Origin: Deltaproteobacteria bacterium
GTDB taxonomy: Bacteria > Myxococcota_A > UBA796 > UBA2385
Direction of reading: 5' to 3'
Assembly (NCBI GenBank): GCA_016845285.1
Contig: JAERSX010000797.1
Coordinates: forward strand, 1 to 9,876
DNA length: 9,876 nt
In this document: piece after piece, positions 1-6,638 of the stretch
How the letters are laid out: each line of letters begins with the position of its first letter
How positions within the stretch are numbered: the first letter of the stretch is position 1
The notes under the pieces: model-generated
What the model was told of the DNA's origin: nothing
Seen by the model: the letters and a program-made list of their open reading frames with translations, nothing else
The model's database searches: none
Made by a program: the position numbers and the translations under genes

Positions 1-274
1 GTGTGGGTGCCTGAGGGGCCACGATCCGGAGCGGCTGGTGGTGCTGACCGTCGAGGACGTGGACGAAGTTGTCTGCGCTGTCGCCGAGACCATGCACCGC
101 GATGACCACGGGCATGGTGGCCGCCTCGGCACCCACCAGCAGCTGGGAGGAGACGAGCGCTGGGGTGGCCGGAGAGGGGACCTCGGGCGGCGTGGCGGCC
201 ACGCCCTCAGTCGTCTGGGCGGGCTCGGCACCCGACGGGTCACAGGCGAGCAGCAGGAGCAGGAGTGCGTGCAT
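1..274 (-). CDS. Lipoprotein alpha/beta-hydrolase (esterase-like), N-terminal part only
   Basis: The first 91 residues of a protein that leaves the window at base 1. It opens with six leucines followed by Ala-Cys (Cys11), a lipobox of the form LLAC, so it is predicted to be a lipid-anchored envelope protein. The stretch from residue 12 to about 45 is Pro/Ala/Thr-rich and looks like a flexible tether. A beta strand and oxyanion-type motif follow (PVVIAVHGLGDSADNF, residues 55-70), and then RIVAPQAPT. This pattern resembles the phospholipase/carboxylesterase (COG0400-like) or polyhydroxybutyrate-depolymerase-like branch of the alpha/beta-hydrolase fold. The nucleophile, acid and histidine lie outside the window, so activity and substrate cannot be judged. 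The ATG at 274-272 has no clear Shine-Dalgarno sequence. The n-region of the signal peptide has no Lys or Arg, only His2. It is transcribed divergently from the gene at 328. Confidence 0.8.
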   Translation of the reverse strand, partial: MHALLLLLLACDPSGAEPAQTTEGVAATPPEVPSPATPALVSSQLLVGAEAATMPVVIAVHGLGDSADNFVHVLDGQHHQPLRIVAPQAPT

Positions 275-327
275 GGCTGAGCGTAGCGCGCCGACCGGCT
301 CACCCCGTCCACGCTACCCTCGGTCCC

Positions 328-939
328 GTGCGGTACCTCCCTCCAGCGCTGCTCCTGCTGCTCACCGTGGGGCTTGCCTACCTGAGCCGAGCCGATCGCA
401 TGACTCCCCAGGCCCTGACGGTGCTCGAGCTCGAGGGGCAGCTGGGCTTTCCCGTGTTCGTGCCGGTGCTGCTGGTGGCCCTCGTGGCCCTCGGGCTCAC
501 GGTGAAGGGAGACCTCGCGCGCCGAGGGTCCGCCAAGGCGATCCGGGCTCCGACCACGCGGCCGGTGGCGGGAACGAGCGCCGGTCCGGGCTGGCAGCGC
601 ACCGTCTCTCGCCAGGTGGACGACACGTACTTCGAGGACGGCGTGCAGCTGGTGGAGACCGGCCGCTCGAGCGACCCCTACGTGCTCCGGTTGGAGCGGG
701 TCTCTCACGAGCGGAGTCGACGGGCGATCTTCCAGTTCGCCGAGGTGGTAGCCGGAATGCCGACCCCTCCGCGGGTTCGCATCTCCTTCGGCGAGGCACC
801 TGAGCTGGGTGCGCCCAGGCACCATCTGGTGGCGGGCGCTTTCGCGAAGTTCTTCGATCGCTCGAGCTTTCGCGTCTTGCGCACGGGAGGTGACGTGGAC
901 GTGGTGTTCAGCGACCCCGACAAGCGCTGGCGCAGCTGA
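328..939 (+). CDS. Small membrane protein of unknown function, two N-terminal helices
   Basis: With the GTG start at 328 the product is 203 residues. It has a hydrophobic segment at about 3-19, a short loop, and a second at about 41-59 (FPVFVPVLLVALVALGLTV). A basic stretch and a soluble C-terminal domain of roughly 120 residues follow, with mixed alpha/beta character and no motif I recognise. The topology suggests the soluble part is cytoplasmic, because Lys/Arg follow the second helix; this is inference. An alternative GTG at 265 has a good AGGAG five bases upstream, but it would overlap the start of the divergent hydrolase by 10 bp and add a non-hydrophobic N-terminus, so 328 is preferred with moderate confidence. 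The stop is 35 bp before ygiQ on the same strand, so the two may be co-transcribed. I cannot name a family. Confidence 0.7.
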   Translation: MRYLPPALLLLLTVGLAYLSRADRMTPQALTVLELEGQLGFPVFVPVLLVALVALGLTVKGDLARRGSAKAIRAPTTRPVAGTSAGPGWQRTVSRQVDDTYFEDGVQLVETGRSSDPYVLRLERVSHERSRRAIFQFAEVVAGMPTPPRVRISFGEAPELGAPRHHLVAGAFAKFFDRSSFRVLRTGGDVDVVFSDPDKRWRS

Positions 940-974
940 GTCACGCGGGCGGAGGTCTGCGTTAGGGCCGCGCC

Positions 975-3041
975 ATGGGCATGGGCGATACCCACGGTTC
1001 CCGCTTCTCACGCGCCGGCAAGGGCCGCAGGCGCCGTCGTTCACGGGGCGACCCGCCTCCCACGGCGAGCACGGCCCGCTTCCTCCCCACCTGTCGAGCC
1101 GACCTCGAGGCTCGTGGATGGGATGAGGTGGACGTCGTCATCGTGAGCGGGGACGCCTACGTCGACCATCCCGCCTTCGGGCCGGTGCTCATCGCGCGCT
1201 TTCTCGAGAAGCTGGGCTTGCGCGTGGCCATGCTCGCCCAGCCGGACTGGCGCAGTGCGGATGCATTCCGTCAGTTCGGGAGGCCTCGGCTGTTCTTCGG
1301 CGTGAGCGCCGGCAACCTCGACAGCATGCTCAACCGGCTCACGAGCCAGAAGAAGCATCGGGCCGAGGACCAGTACAGCCCGGGCGGTGCCACCGACCGC
1401 CGCCCCGATCGGGCCACCGTGGTCTACGCCCAGCGCTGCCGGGAGGCCTTCAAGGGCGTGCCTGTGATCCTGGGTGGCATCGAGGCGAGCCTGCGCCGGA
1501 TCGCCCACTACGACTACTGGTCGGACAAGGTCCGGCGCAGCGTGTTGATGGACAGCAAGGCCGATCTGTTGGTCTTCGGCATGGGCGAGCGCCCCATCCG
1601 GGAGGTGGCCACACGGCTCGCTGCCGGCGAGGCCATCAGCGACATCCGCAACGTCCGCGGTACCGCCTGGATCGCTGGCAAGGCGCAGCTGCCACGTCTG
1701 CTGGCCAATCGCAGCCGCTACGTCACCGACGGCGGCGTGGTGGAGCTCCCCGCCTACGAGGTGGTCTCCAAGGACAAGGTCGCCTACGCCCGCATGGCCC
1801 GCGACTTCCAGCGGGAGACCAACCCGGGCAACGCGCGCCCTCTGCTCCAGCGCCACGGTGACCGCGCGGTGTACTACAACCCGCCGGCCTGGCCCCTCTC
1901 GGATGGCGATGGCACCGAGGGTGGCGACGGCGCCGGTCCCGTCCGGAGCCCGGTGTCCGTGCCGGGTGACGCGGGCCAGGGCCTCACCATGGATGCCCTG
2001 TACGACCTGCCGTTCACGCGTCAGCCACATCCCGGCTACGCGGCCAAGATCCCCGCCTACGAGACCGTCAAGCACAGCGTGGTGCTCATGCGGGGCTGCT
2101 TTGGCGGTTGCACCTTCTGCAGCATCACCGAGCACGAAGGCCGAATCATCCAGAGCCGCTCCGGCGCCAGCGTGCTGCGCGAGGTGAGGGCCCTGCGGCG
2201 GAGCGCCGGCTTCCGCGGCACCATCAGCGATCTCGGCGGGCCCACTGCCAACATGTACCAGATGAAGTGCAAGAGCGAGGCCATCGAGTCGGCCTGTCGC
2301 CGCCTCAGCTGTGTCCACCCCGGTGTCTGCAAGCACCTCGTGACCGATCACGCCCCGGTGATCGAGGTCATGGAGAACGTGCGGGAGGAGAAGGGCGTCA
2401 AGCACGTGCACATCGCCAGCGGGGTCCGCTACGATCTCGCAGAGCTCTCGCCAGAGTACGTCGATGCTCTCGCGGCCCATCACGTGGGCGGTCAGCTCAG
2501 CACCGCGCCCGAGCACGTGAGCCCGAGGGTGCTCGAGCAGATGAAGAAGCCGGGCATCGAGAGCTACGAGCGCTTCACCGCGATGTTCCGCTGTGCGAGC
2601 AAGGAGGCCGGCAAGGAGCAGTACGACGTGCCCTACTTCATCAGCGGGCACCCGGGCTGCGATCTCTCGGACATGGTGGAGCTCGCCCTGTGGCTCAAGC
2701 GCGAGGGGTACCGACCGCGCCAGGTGCAGGACTTCATTCCCACGCCCATGAGCATCGCCGGCGCCATGTATTGGACGGGCCTCGATCCCTTCACCATGGA
2801 GGAGATCCCCGTGGCGCGTGGCCTCAAGGCCAAGCAGCTCCAGAAGTCTCTGTTGCTCTACTGGGACCCCAGCTGGTGGGCCCAGGCCCGCCAGGCGCTG
2901 GGCAAGGCTGGCCGCCGCGACCTCATCGGCCACCACCCCGAGGCGCTGGTGCCGCCTCCCGGCACGGCCCGCGAACGCGACGCCACAGGTGGCCGCTGGC
3001 AAGGCGGACGTCGGCGGGGTGGAAAGGGTCGACGACGCTGA
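975..3041 (+). CDS. ygiQ: YgiQ family (UPF0313) radical SAM protein
   Basis: A 688-residue protein whose whole length fits the YgiQ family. The N-terminal domain carries the family signatures DVVIVSGDAYVDHPAFG and GVSAGNLDSMLN, then VILGGIEASLRRIAHYDYW. The radical SAM cluster motif CxxxCxxC is at Cys375, Cys379 and Cys382 (RGCFGGCTFCSITEHEG) and would bind the [4Fe-4S] cluster that cleaves S-adenosylmethionine. A TIM-barrel-like region follows, then the family's C-terminal segment (VQDFIPTPMSIAGAMYWTG). The tail is Arg/Gly/Lys-rich. The substrate of YgiQ proteins is not known to me. Between YYNPPAWPLS and MDALYDLPF lies an extra Gly/Asp/Pro-rich stretch of about 30 residues (near 310-340), unlike the short join I expect in the family. 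Of two close ATGs (975, 981) the first has AGGG seven bases upstream. It is probably cytoplasmic and soluble. Confidence 0.96.
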   Translation: MGMGDTHGSRFSRAGKGRRRRRSRGDPPPTASTARFLPTCRADLEARGWDEVDVVIVSGDAYVDHPAFGPVLIARFLEKLGLRVAMLAQPDWRSADAFRQFGRPRLFFGVSAGNLDSMLNRLTSQKKHRAEDQYSPGGATDRRPDRATVVYAQRCREAFKGVPVILGGIEASLRRIAHYDYWSDKVRRSVLMDSKADLLVFGMGERPIREVATRLAAGEAISDIRNVRGTAWIAGKAQLPRLLANRSRYVTDGGVVELPAYEVVSKDKVAYARMARDFQRETNPGNARPLLQRHGDRAVYYNPPAWPLSDGDGTEGGDGAGPVRSPVSVPGDAGQGLTMDALYDLPFTRQPHPGYAAKIPAYETVKHSVVLMRGCFGGCTFCSITEHEGRIIQSRSGASVLREVRALRRSAGFRGTISDLGGPTANMYQMKCKSEAIESACRRLSCVHPGVCKHLVTDHAPVIEVMENVREEKGVKHVHIASGVRYDLAELSPEYVDALAAHHVGGQLSTAPEHVSPRVLEQMKKPGIESYERFTAMFRCASKEAGKEQYDVPYFISGHPGCDLSDMVELALWLKREGYRPRQVQDFIPTPMSIAGAMYWTGLDPFTMEEIPVARGLKAKQLQKSLLLYWDPSWWAQARQALGKAGRRDLIGHHPEALVPPPGTARERDATGGRWQGGRRRGGKGRRR

Positions 3042-3095
3042 CCACGGCGCCGCGTCGAGCCAGCGGCCGACCTGCTGCGCACCTCGAGGCCGTGC

Positions 3096-4670
3096 TCAGG
3101 GCACGATGACGTACCACCAGCTTCCGCTGCCGGTGTTGCCGGCCTCGTCGGTGCTGAGCGCTCGGAAGTCGTACCGCTGACCGCTCTGGACCGTGAAGGC
3201 GCGGCTGTGCTCGAGGGACAGCTCGCCGTCACCGGAGAACACTCCCCAGGCGTCGAACTCGATGTCGCTGGTGGCTGCCTCGTCGGTGTCCCAGTGGACC
3301 GTCAACGACCCCGTGTCGAGCTCGACCCAGAGACCGGAGATCTCCGGGGCGGTGGCGTCGGGCGTCGGCTCGTCCTCTTCGGGCTCGTCCTGTTCGGGCT
3401 CGTCCTCTTCGGGCTCGTCTTCCTCGCCTCCGTAGGGGTCTTCCTCGTTGTCTGGCTCGTCGTCGCCACCGCCACCAGGGTCACCGCCCACCTCCTCGAT
3501 GGCTGCGAGGACGGCTGCCTCCACGTCGATGCGCCCGTGGCCCGACCAGAGGTCCACGCCCTCTTCGTACATGTCTACGGCCGTGTCCTGGAGGATGCTG
3601 CGTACGACCTCTGGGTCGGTGACGCCCTGGGCCATGATCAGTGCGGCTGCGCCCGCGGCGTGGGGGGTGGCCATGCTCGTGCCCGACCAGCCCTCGTAGC
3701 CACCCCAGGCGACCTCTTGGATGATGTAGGAGCCCGGAGCCACGATGTCGCAGTCGCCGTTGGAGAAGCTGGAGATGCGATCGCTGCTCGTGGTCGCGCC
3801 CACGCTGATGACCAGGGGATCGGCCGCTGGGTAGTTGCTGTAGGGGCTGTCCTCGTTGCCTGACGCCGCAACGATGACGACGCCGCGCTCGTGGGCGTAC
3901 TCCTCGGCCCGTCGCATGGACTGGCTGGAGCCCCCCGAGCCCAGGCTCATGTTGATGACGCTGGCGCCCTCGTCGGCCGCATACTCCATGCCGCCCGCGA
4001 TGGCCGAGATGGAGCCATAGCCGGAGTCGCTCAGGACCTTGACGGGCAGGATGGTGGCGCCAGGGGCCACGCCCACGGTGCCGATGCCGTTGAAGCTGGC
4101 CTGGGCGATGGTGCCGGCGACGTGGGTGCCGTGTCCGTAGGCGTCTCGGGTGGCGTCGCCCCCGTAGATCATGTCACCACCTGGGAGGATGTCGGCGAAG
4201 CCGTCGCGGCCGCTGTCGTTGGTGCCCGTGTCGAGCACCGCGACCATGACTCCCTCGCCCGTGCCGTGCTCCCACGCTGCGGGAAGACCGATCCGAGACA
4301 TGTGCCACTGGTCCTCGAACCAGGGGTCGTCGGGCTGGGGCACCTCGCTGCTGCCGAACACGGAGGCTTCGTAGTTGGGCTCCACGAAGTCGATGTCGGG
4401 ATCGGGCTCGATCCAGCTCATGGCCTCCGCGACGGTCAGGCCATCATCCAGCGCGACCCGGGTGACGCCCAGGCCTGCGAGGTGCTCCACCTCGACGATG
4501 CCGTAGCGATCGAGCACTCGGAGCCTGTCCGCCGCGTCGGAGTCTCGATGGATGCCCAGCAGGAGCTCCTTGTCGACGTAGGGCGCCGTCAGCTGGGGGA
4601 GGGGCGCTTGGGGGCTGCAGGCTGTGAGGACCAGCAACGTGAGCACTGCGGGAGCCTTGGATGCGGACAC
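3096..4670 (-). CDS. Subtilisin-like (S8) serine protease lipoprotein with prodomain and FnIII-like domain
   Basis: A 524-residue envelope protease starting at GTG 4670, with GAGG six bases upstream (4677-4680). Layout: lipoprotein signal with lipobox LTAC (Cys18); an I9-like prodomain at about 31-103 that ends in the typical FVEPNY; the S8 catalytic domain at about 115-392; an acidic Gly/Glu/Asp/Pro linker at about 395-440; and a C-terminal FnIII-like beta domain at 441-524 (LTVHWDTDEAATSDIEF, then DEAGNTGSG). The catalytic triad is complete: Asp147 (VAVLDTGT), His180 (GHGTHVAG) and Ser332 (SGTSMATPH), with the oxyanion Asn272 (AASGNE). It should therefore be an active endopeptidase after the prodomain is removed. 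Because the lipid anchor sits before the prodomain, maturation could release the catalytic part from the membrane; this is inference. A 129 bp gap separates it from the upstream hydrolase and holds its own candidate promoter. It converges with ygiQ. Confidence 0.96.
   Translation of the reverse strand: MSASKAPAVLTLLVLTACSPQAPLPQLTAPYVDKELLLGIHRDSDAADRLRVLDRYGIVEVEHLAGLGVTRVALDDGLTVAEAMSWIEPDPDIDFVEPNYEASVFGSSEVPQPDDPWFEDQWHMSRIGLPAAWEHGTGEGVMVAVLDTGTNDSGRDGFADILPGGDMIYGGDATRDAYGHGTHVAGTIAQASFNGIGTVGVAPGATILPVKVLSDSGYGSISAIAGGMEYAADEGASVINMSLGSGGSSQSMRRAEEYAHERGVVIVAASGNEDSPYSNYPAADPLVISVGATTSSDRISSFSNGDCDIVAPGSYIIQEVAWGGYEGWSGTSMATPHAAGAAALIMAQGVTDPEVVRSILQDTAVDMYEEGVDLWSGHGRIDVEAAVLAAIEEVGGDPGGGGDDEPDNEEDPYGGEEDEPEEDEPEQDEPEEDEPTPDATAPEISGLWVELDTGSLTVHWDTDEAATSDIEFDAWGVFSGDGELSLEHSRAFTVQSGQRYDFRALSTDEAGNTGSGSWWYVIVP
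3367..3426 (-). repeat. Four tandem 15-bp units encoding the acidic linker of the S8 protease
   Basis: Four consecutive 15-base units on the plus strand: GGCTCGTCCTCTTCG at 3367 and 3397, with one substitution in the copy at 3382 (CTGTTCG) and a diverged copy at 3412. In the protein they give repeated DEPEE/DEPEQ blocks around residues 416-435. The unit is a multiple of three, so gain or loss of copies changes linker length without breaking the frame. Confidence 0.9.
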
Positions 4671-4721
4671 GACAAACCTCGACGCCTCGCGGGTCGGAGC
4701 GAGGGAAGGTTGGTGCCGACC

Positions 4722-4733
4722 GGTGTATACACC
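4722..4733. promoter_or_regulatory. Perfect 12-bp palindrome overlapping the candidate -10 box
   Basis: GGTGTATACACC reads identically on both strands. It covers the proposed -10 element of the protease promoter and lies inside a looser inverted pair, GACCG (4718-4722) and CGGTC (4740-4744). Its position suits a repressor or activator operator, but no regulator gene is in the window and the protein that would bind is unknown. Confidence 0.4.
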
Positions 4734-4753
4734 ATGTATCGGTCAGGAAACAA
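4724..4753 (-). promoter_or_regulatory. Candidate sigma70-type promoter of the S8 protease
   Basis: On the minus strand, TTGTTT (4753-4748) is followed after 18 bases by TATACA (4729-4724). A start site near 4717 would leave a leader of roughly 45 bases before the GTG at 4670. The region is clearly AT-richer than its surroundings, which is why it stands out. The match is by eye only; the -35 box is imperfect and the spacing is one base longer than ideal. Confidence 0.45.
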
Positions 4754-4775
4754 GCTGTTTACTTTTGTGTGACAA
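4748..4775. promoter_or_regulatory. Two short dyads around the candidate -35 box
   Basis: AAACA-AGC-TGTTT (4748-4760) overlaps the proposed -35 box, and TTGT-GTG-ACAA (4765-4775) lies just upstream of it. Each arm is only 4-5 bases, so chance occurrence in an AT-rich patch is a real alternative. The rest of the 4671-4799 gap shows no gene and no hairpin followed by a T-run that would end the upstream hydrolase transcript. Confidence 0.25.
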
Positions 4776-4799
4776 GGCGGCGCTGTCAGCTGCCCATCT

Positions 4800-5837
4800 C
4801 TACGGTGGTGGGTCGCGGGCCAGCAGCCAGTCCACGATGACGGGGTAGACCTCGGCGGGTGCGGTGTCGCCCAGGAGCAGATCGACGTGGCCGTGGTCGT
4901 GGGTGAAGCCGTTGGCTCGCCCCAGGAGCACCCAGGTCTTGTCCTCGCTGCCTGCGCCGGTGAAGTACGGGCGCACGCGGTCGGGGGGCGCGATGTGATC
5001 GCCACGACCCGCGAGCACGAGCAGCGGCGCCTCCAGCTCGATGAGGGACGCCGTGTAGTCCAGCGAGCCGTCCGCGCTGACCAGGTGGCCCTCCCGCACG
5101 ATGCGTCGGAGGTGAACCAGCTCCTGGCGGCTCAGGGGGCCGGCCACGCGGGCGAGCACCCGCTTGCGGGCTTCGGAGTCGATGCTGCCTGGGGCCCACA
5201 GGAGGTCCTCGATGGCGCCCAAGCGGGGCACGCGGGCCAGGGTGCGGGCCATCGCGGGGCCTGGCAGGGAGCCGAAGAGGCTGCCGGCCGACATGCCGAC
5301 CCGTCCCAGCCCCAGGAGCGGATCTTCGTCGCCGAAGTCCACGGGGCTGCCCACGGCGATCACGCTCGCCAGCGCATCGTCGCCGTGGTGGGCCTGGTAG
5401 ATGGCGGCGCTCATGCCCCCCAGCGAGTGGCCCACGAGGTGGACCTTCGCGGTGCCGCGGGTCGTCCGGACATGCTCGATGGCCGCGTGAAGATCGTGGC
5501 GACCGTAGTCTTCGATGGTCCAGCCCATGCGCTGCCGCTTGTGCTCGGCTGAGCGCCGGGCGTCCCCGTGGCCGCGCAGGTCGAGGCTCCAGGCGTCGTA
5601 GCCGGCGGCCTGGAGTGTCTGGGCCAGGGAGCGGTCCGGGCCGAGATCCATGAACCAGTGGTTCGACGAGATGCCGTGAACCAGGATCACCGGGGGCCCC
5701 TCGGCCGCGTGGCGGTGCAGGTGGACCCAGGCGCCGTCCTCGGTGATGACCTCGGTCTCCTCGGCATGGAGGCATGCCTCAGGCACGGATGCCGGGTTCG
5801 CCAGCGCGGTCGACATCCACAGCAAGGCTGCGATCAC
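4800..5837 (-). CDS. Exported alpha/beta-hydrolase with intact catalytic triad
   Basis: A 345-residue protein starting at GTG 5837, which overlaps the stop of the preceding gene in the sequence GTGA. AGGAG lies seven bases upstream, which decides this start over the long 5' extension that is open in frame but reads as out-of-frame sequence of the upstream gene. A signal peptide is likely (IAALLWMSTALA, cleavage near residue 13), so the product acts outside the cytoplasm. The hydrolase fold is clear: oxyanion motif VILVHGISSNHWF (50-62), LDLRGHG (85-91), nucleophile elbow GHSLGG with Ser138, acid at Asp280 (GRGDHIAP) and His317 (HDHGHVDLLLG). The spacing and the HVDLLLG motif resemble lipase/esterase-type and polyhydroxyalkanoate-related hydrolases. 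The substrate is unknown. It is translationally coupled to the degenerate hydrolase before it. Confidence 0.92.
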   Translation of the reverse strand: MIAALLWMSTALANPASVPEACLHAEETEVITEDGAWVHLHRHAAEGPPVILVHGISSNHWFMDLGPDRSLAQTLQAAGYDAWSLDLRGHGDARRSAEHKRQRMGWTIEDYGRHDLHAAIEHVRTTRGTAKVHLVGHSLGGMSAAIYQAHHGDDALASVIAVGSPVDFGDEDPLLGLGRVGMSAGSLFGSLPGPAMARTLARVPRLGAIEDLLWAPGSIDSEARKRVLARVAGPLSRQELVHLRRIVREGHLVSADGSLDYTASLIELEAPLLVLAGRGDHIAPPDRVRPYFTGAGSEDKTWVLLGRANGFTHDHGHVDLLLGDTAPAEVYPVIVDWLLARDPPP

Positions 5838-6634
5838 TTCGTCGCTCCTGGGTGTCTGGTGGGCGTCTCCACCCAGCGGGCCAGCGTGGTGAGGGGGCGG
5901 CTCTCCCGCAAGAGGGCCGCGTGGTCGAACTCCTGGAGGTCGAGGCGATGGGTGCCGAAGCGCACGAGCCGGCCGCTGCCCAGCCACGGGCGGACCGACT
6001 CTGGTGGCGCGACGTTGTCGAGGTTGCCCACACCGGCCCAGATGGGGAGCTCCACGTCGGTGAGGTCGAGAGGCTGGGGATCGGCGTGCCAGTCGCGGAG
6101 CTGACGAAGCCATCCCGACGAGACCCGGTCGAGCGGTGGCAGCGGGGCACCGATCAGCAAGGGCAAGGCCGCGTGATCGCCCCACGCCACCTCGGTCAGA
6201 CGTGCCAGATCGACACTGTGCGAGGGGAGTGGGTGGTCGGCCAGCCAGTGGGTCAGTGCAACCGGCTGGAGCTCGAGGGGCACCGACAGCATGGCGAGGG
6301 CGCTCGGCTCCGCTCCATCCCGCACCGCCCAGGCGGCGAGCCGCCCTCCGAGACCGTGGGCCACCCACGGCACCCCCTCCCAGGCGGGGTCCCGGGCCAG
6401 GGAGGCCAGCGTCTCTTCGGCCACGAGGCGGGGGTCGTCCTGCAGCTCGATGCGCAACAGCCAGGCGTCGAGCCCCTGCGTCTCGAGGGCGTTGGCCAAG
6501 GGCAGGTAGGCGGCCTCGGCGAGGCCAGGGGTGGGCACGACGAGAGCGCGCGGCGCTCCCCGTCGAGCGGCGCCGAGGTCTACAGGCTCAGCGGCTTGCA
6601 GCGCTCCGATCAGTCCGAACACGCTGAGGTTCAC
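5834..6634 (-). CDS. Degenerate alpha/beta-hydrolase paralogue lacking the nucleophile serine
   Basis: A 266-residue protein if the GTG at 6634 is used, four bases after the upstream lipoprotein stop. An in-frame ATG at 6667 would overlap that gene by 29 bp. With the GTG start the N-terminus (NLSVFGLIGALQA) looks like a signal peptide with no basic residue. The body follows the alpha/beta-hydrolase plan, but the nucleophile elbow reads AHGLGG (92-97), with Gly94 (codon GGT) where Ser is expected. The acid region (Asp206, then NVAPPESVRPWL) matches HIAPPDRVRPYF of the next gene, and a late His238 (FDHAALL) is kept. The two genes therefore look like diverged tandem duplicates. The reading frame is intact with ordinary codon use, which argues for a maintained non-catalytic or altered-function protein rather than a decaying pseudogene. 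A chaperone, binding or partner role is only a guess. Confidence 0.85.
   Translation of the reverse strand: MNLSVFGLIGALQAAEPVDLGAARRGAPRALVVPTPGLAEAAYLPLANALETQGLDAWLLRIELQDDPRLVAEETLASLARDPAWEGVPWVAHGLGGRLAAWAVRDGAEPSALAMLSVPLELQPVALTHWLADHPLPSHSVDLARLTEVAWGDHAALPLLIGAPLPPLDRVSSGWLRQLRDWHADPQPLDLTDVELPIWAGVGNLDNVAPPESVRPWLGSGRLVRFGTHRLDLQEFDHAALLRESRPLTTLARWVETPTRHPGATK
5845..5849 (-). promoter_or_regulatory. Ribosome binding site setting the GTG start of the second hydrolase
   Basis: AGGAG on the minus strand, seven bases before the GTG at 5837. It sits inside the last codons of the degenerate hydrolase, so translation of the two genes is likely coupled through the GTGA overlap. Confidence 0.75.
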
Positions 6635-6638
6635 GACC

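Noticed and set aside
1041..3002. A 653-codon open frame antisense to ygiQ
   Set aside because: Its His/Ala/Val/Gly-rich product is the typical by-product of a GC-rich gene read on the other strand; ygiQ has full family motifs over the same span.
3091..3105. CGTGC-TCAGG-GCACG hairpin as a terminator between ygiQ and the protease
   Set aside because: Five-base stem with no T-run on either side, partly within the protease coding end; too weak to call.
2108..3109. A 333-codon plus-strand frame overlapping the end of ygiQ
   Set aside because: Arg/Ala/Gly/His-rich composition with no motif; it is a frame shadow of ygiQ.
5838..6368. The N-terminal extension of the intact hydrolase back to 6368
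   Set aside because: Arg/Pro/Gly/Ala-rich sequence that is the degenerate hydrolase read out of frame; the GTG at 5837 has a good ribosome binding site and a signal peptide.
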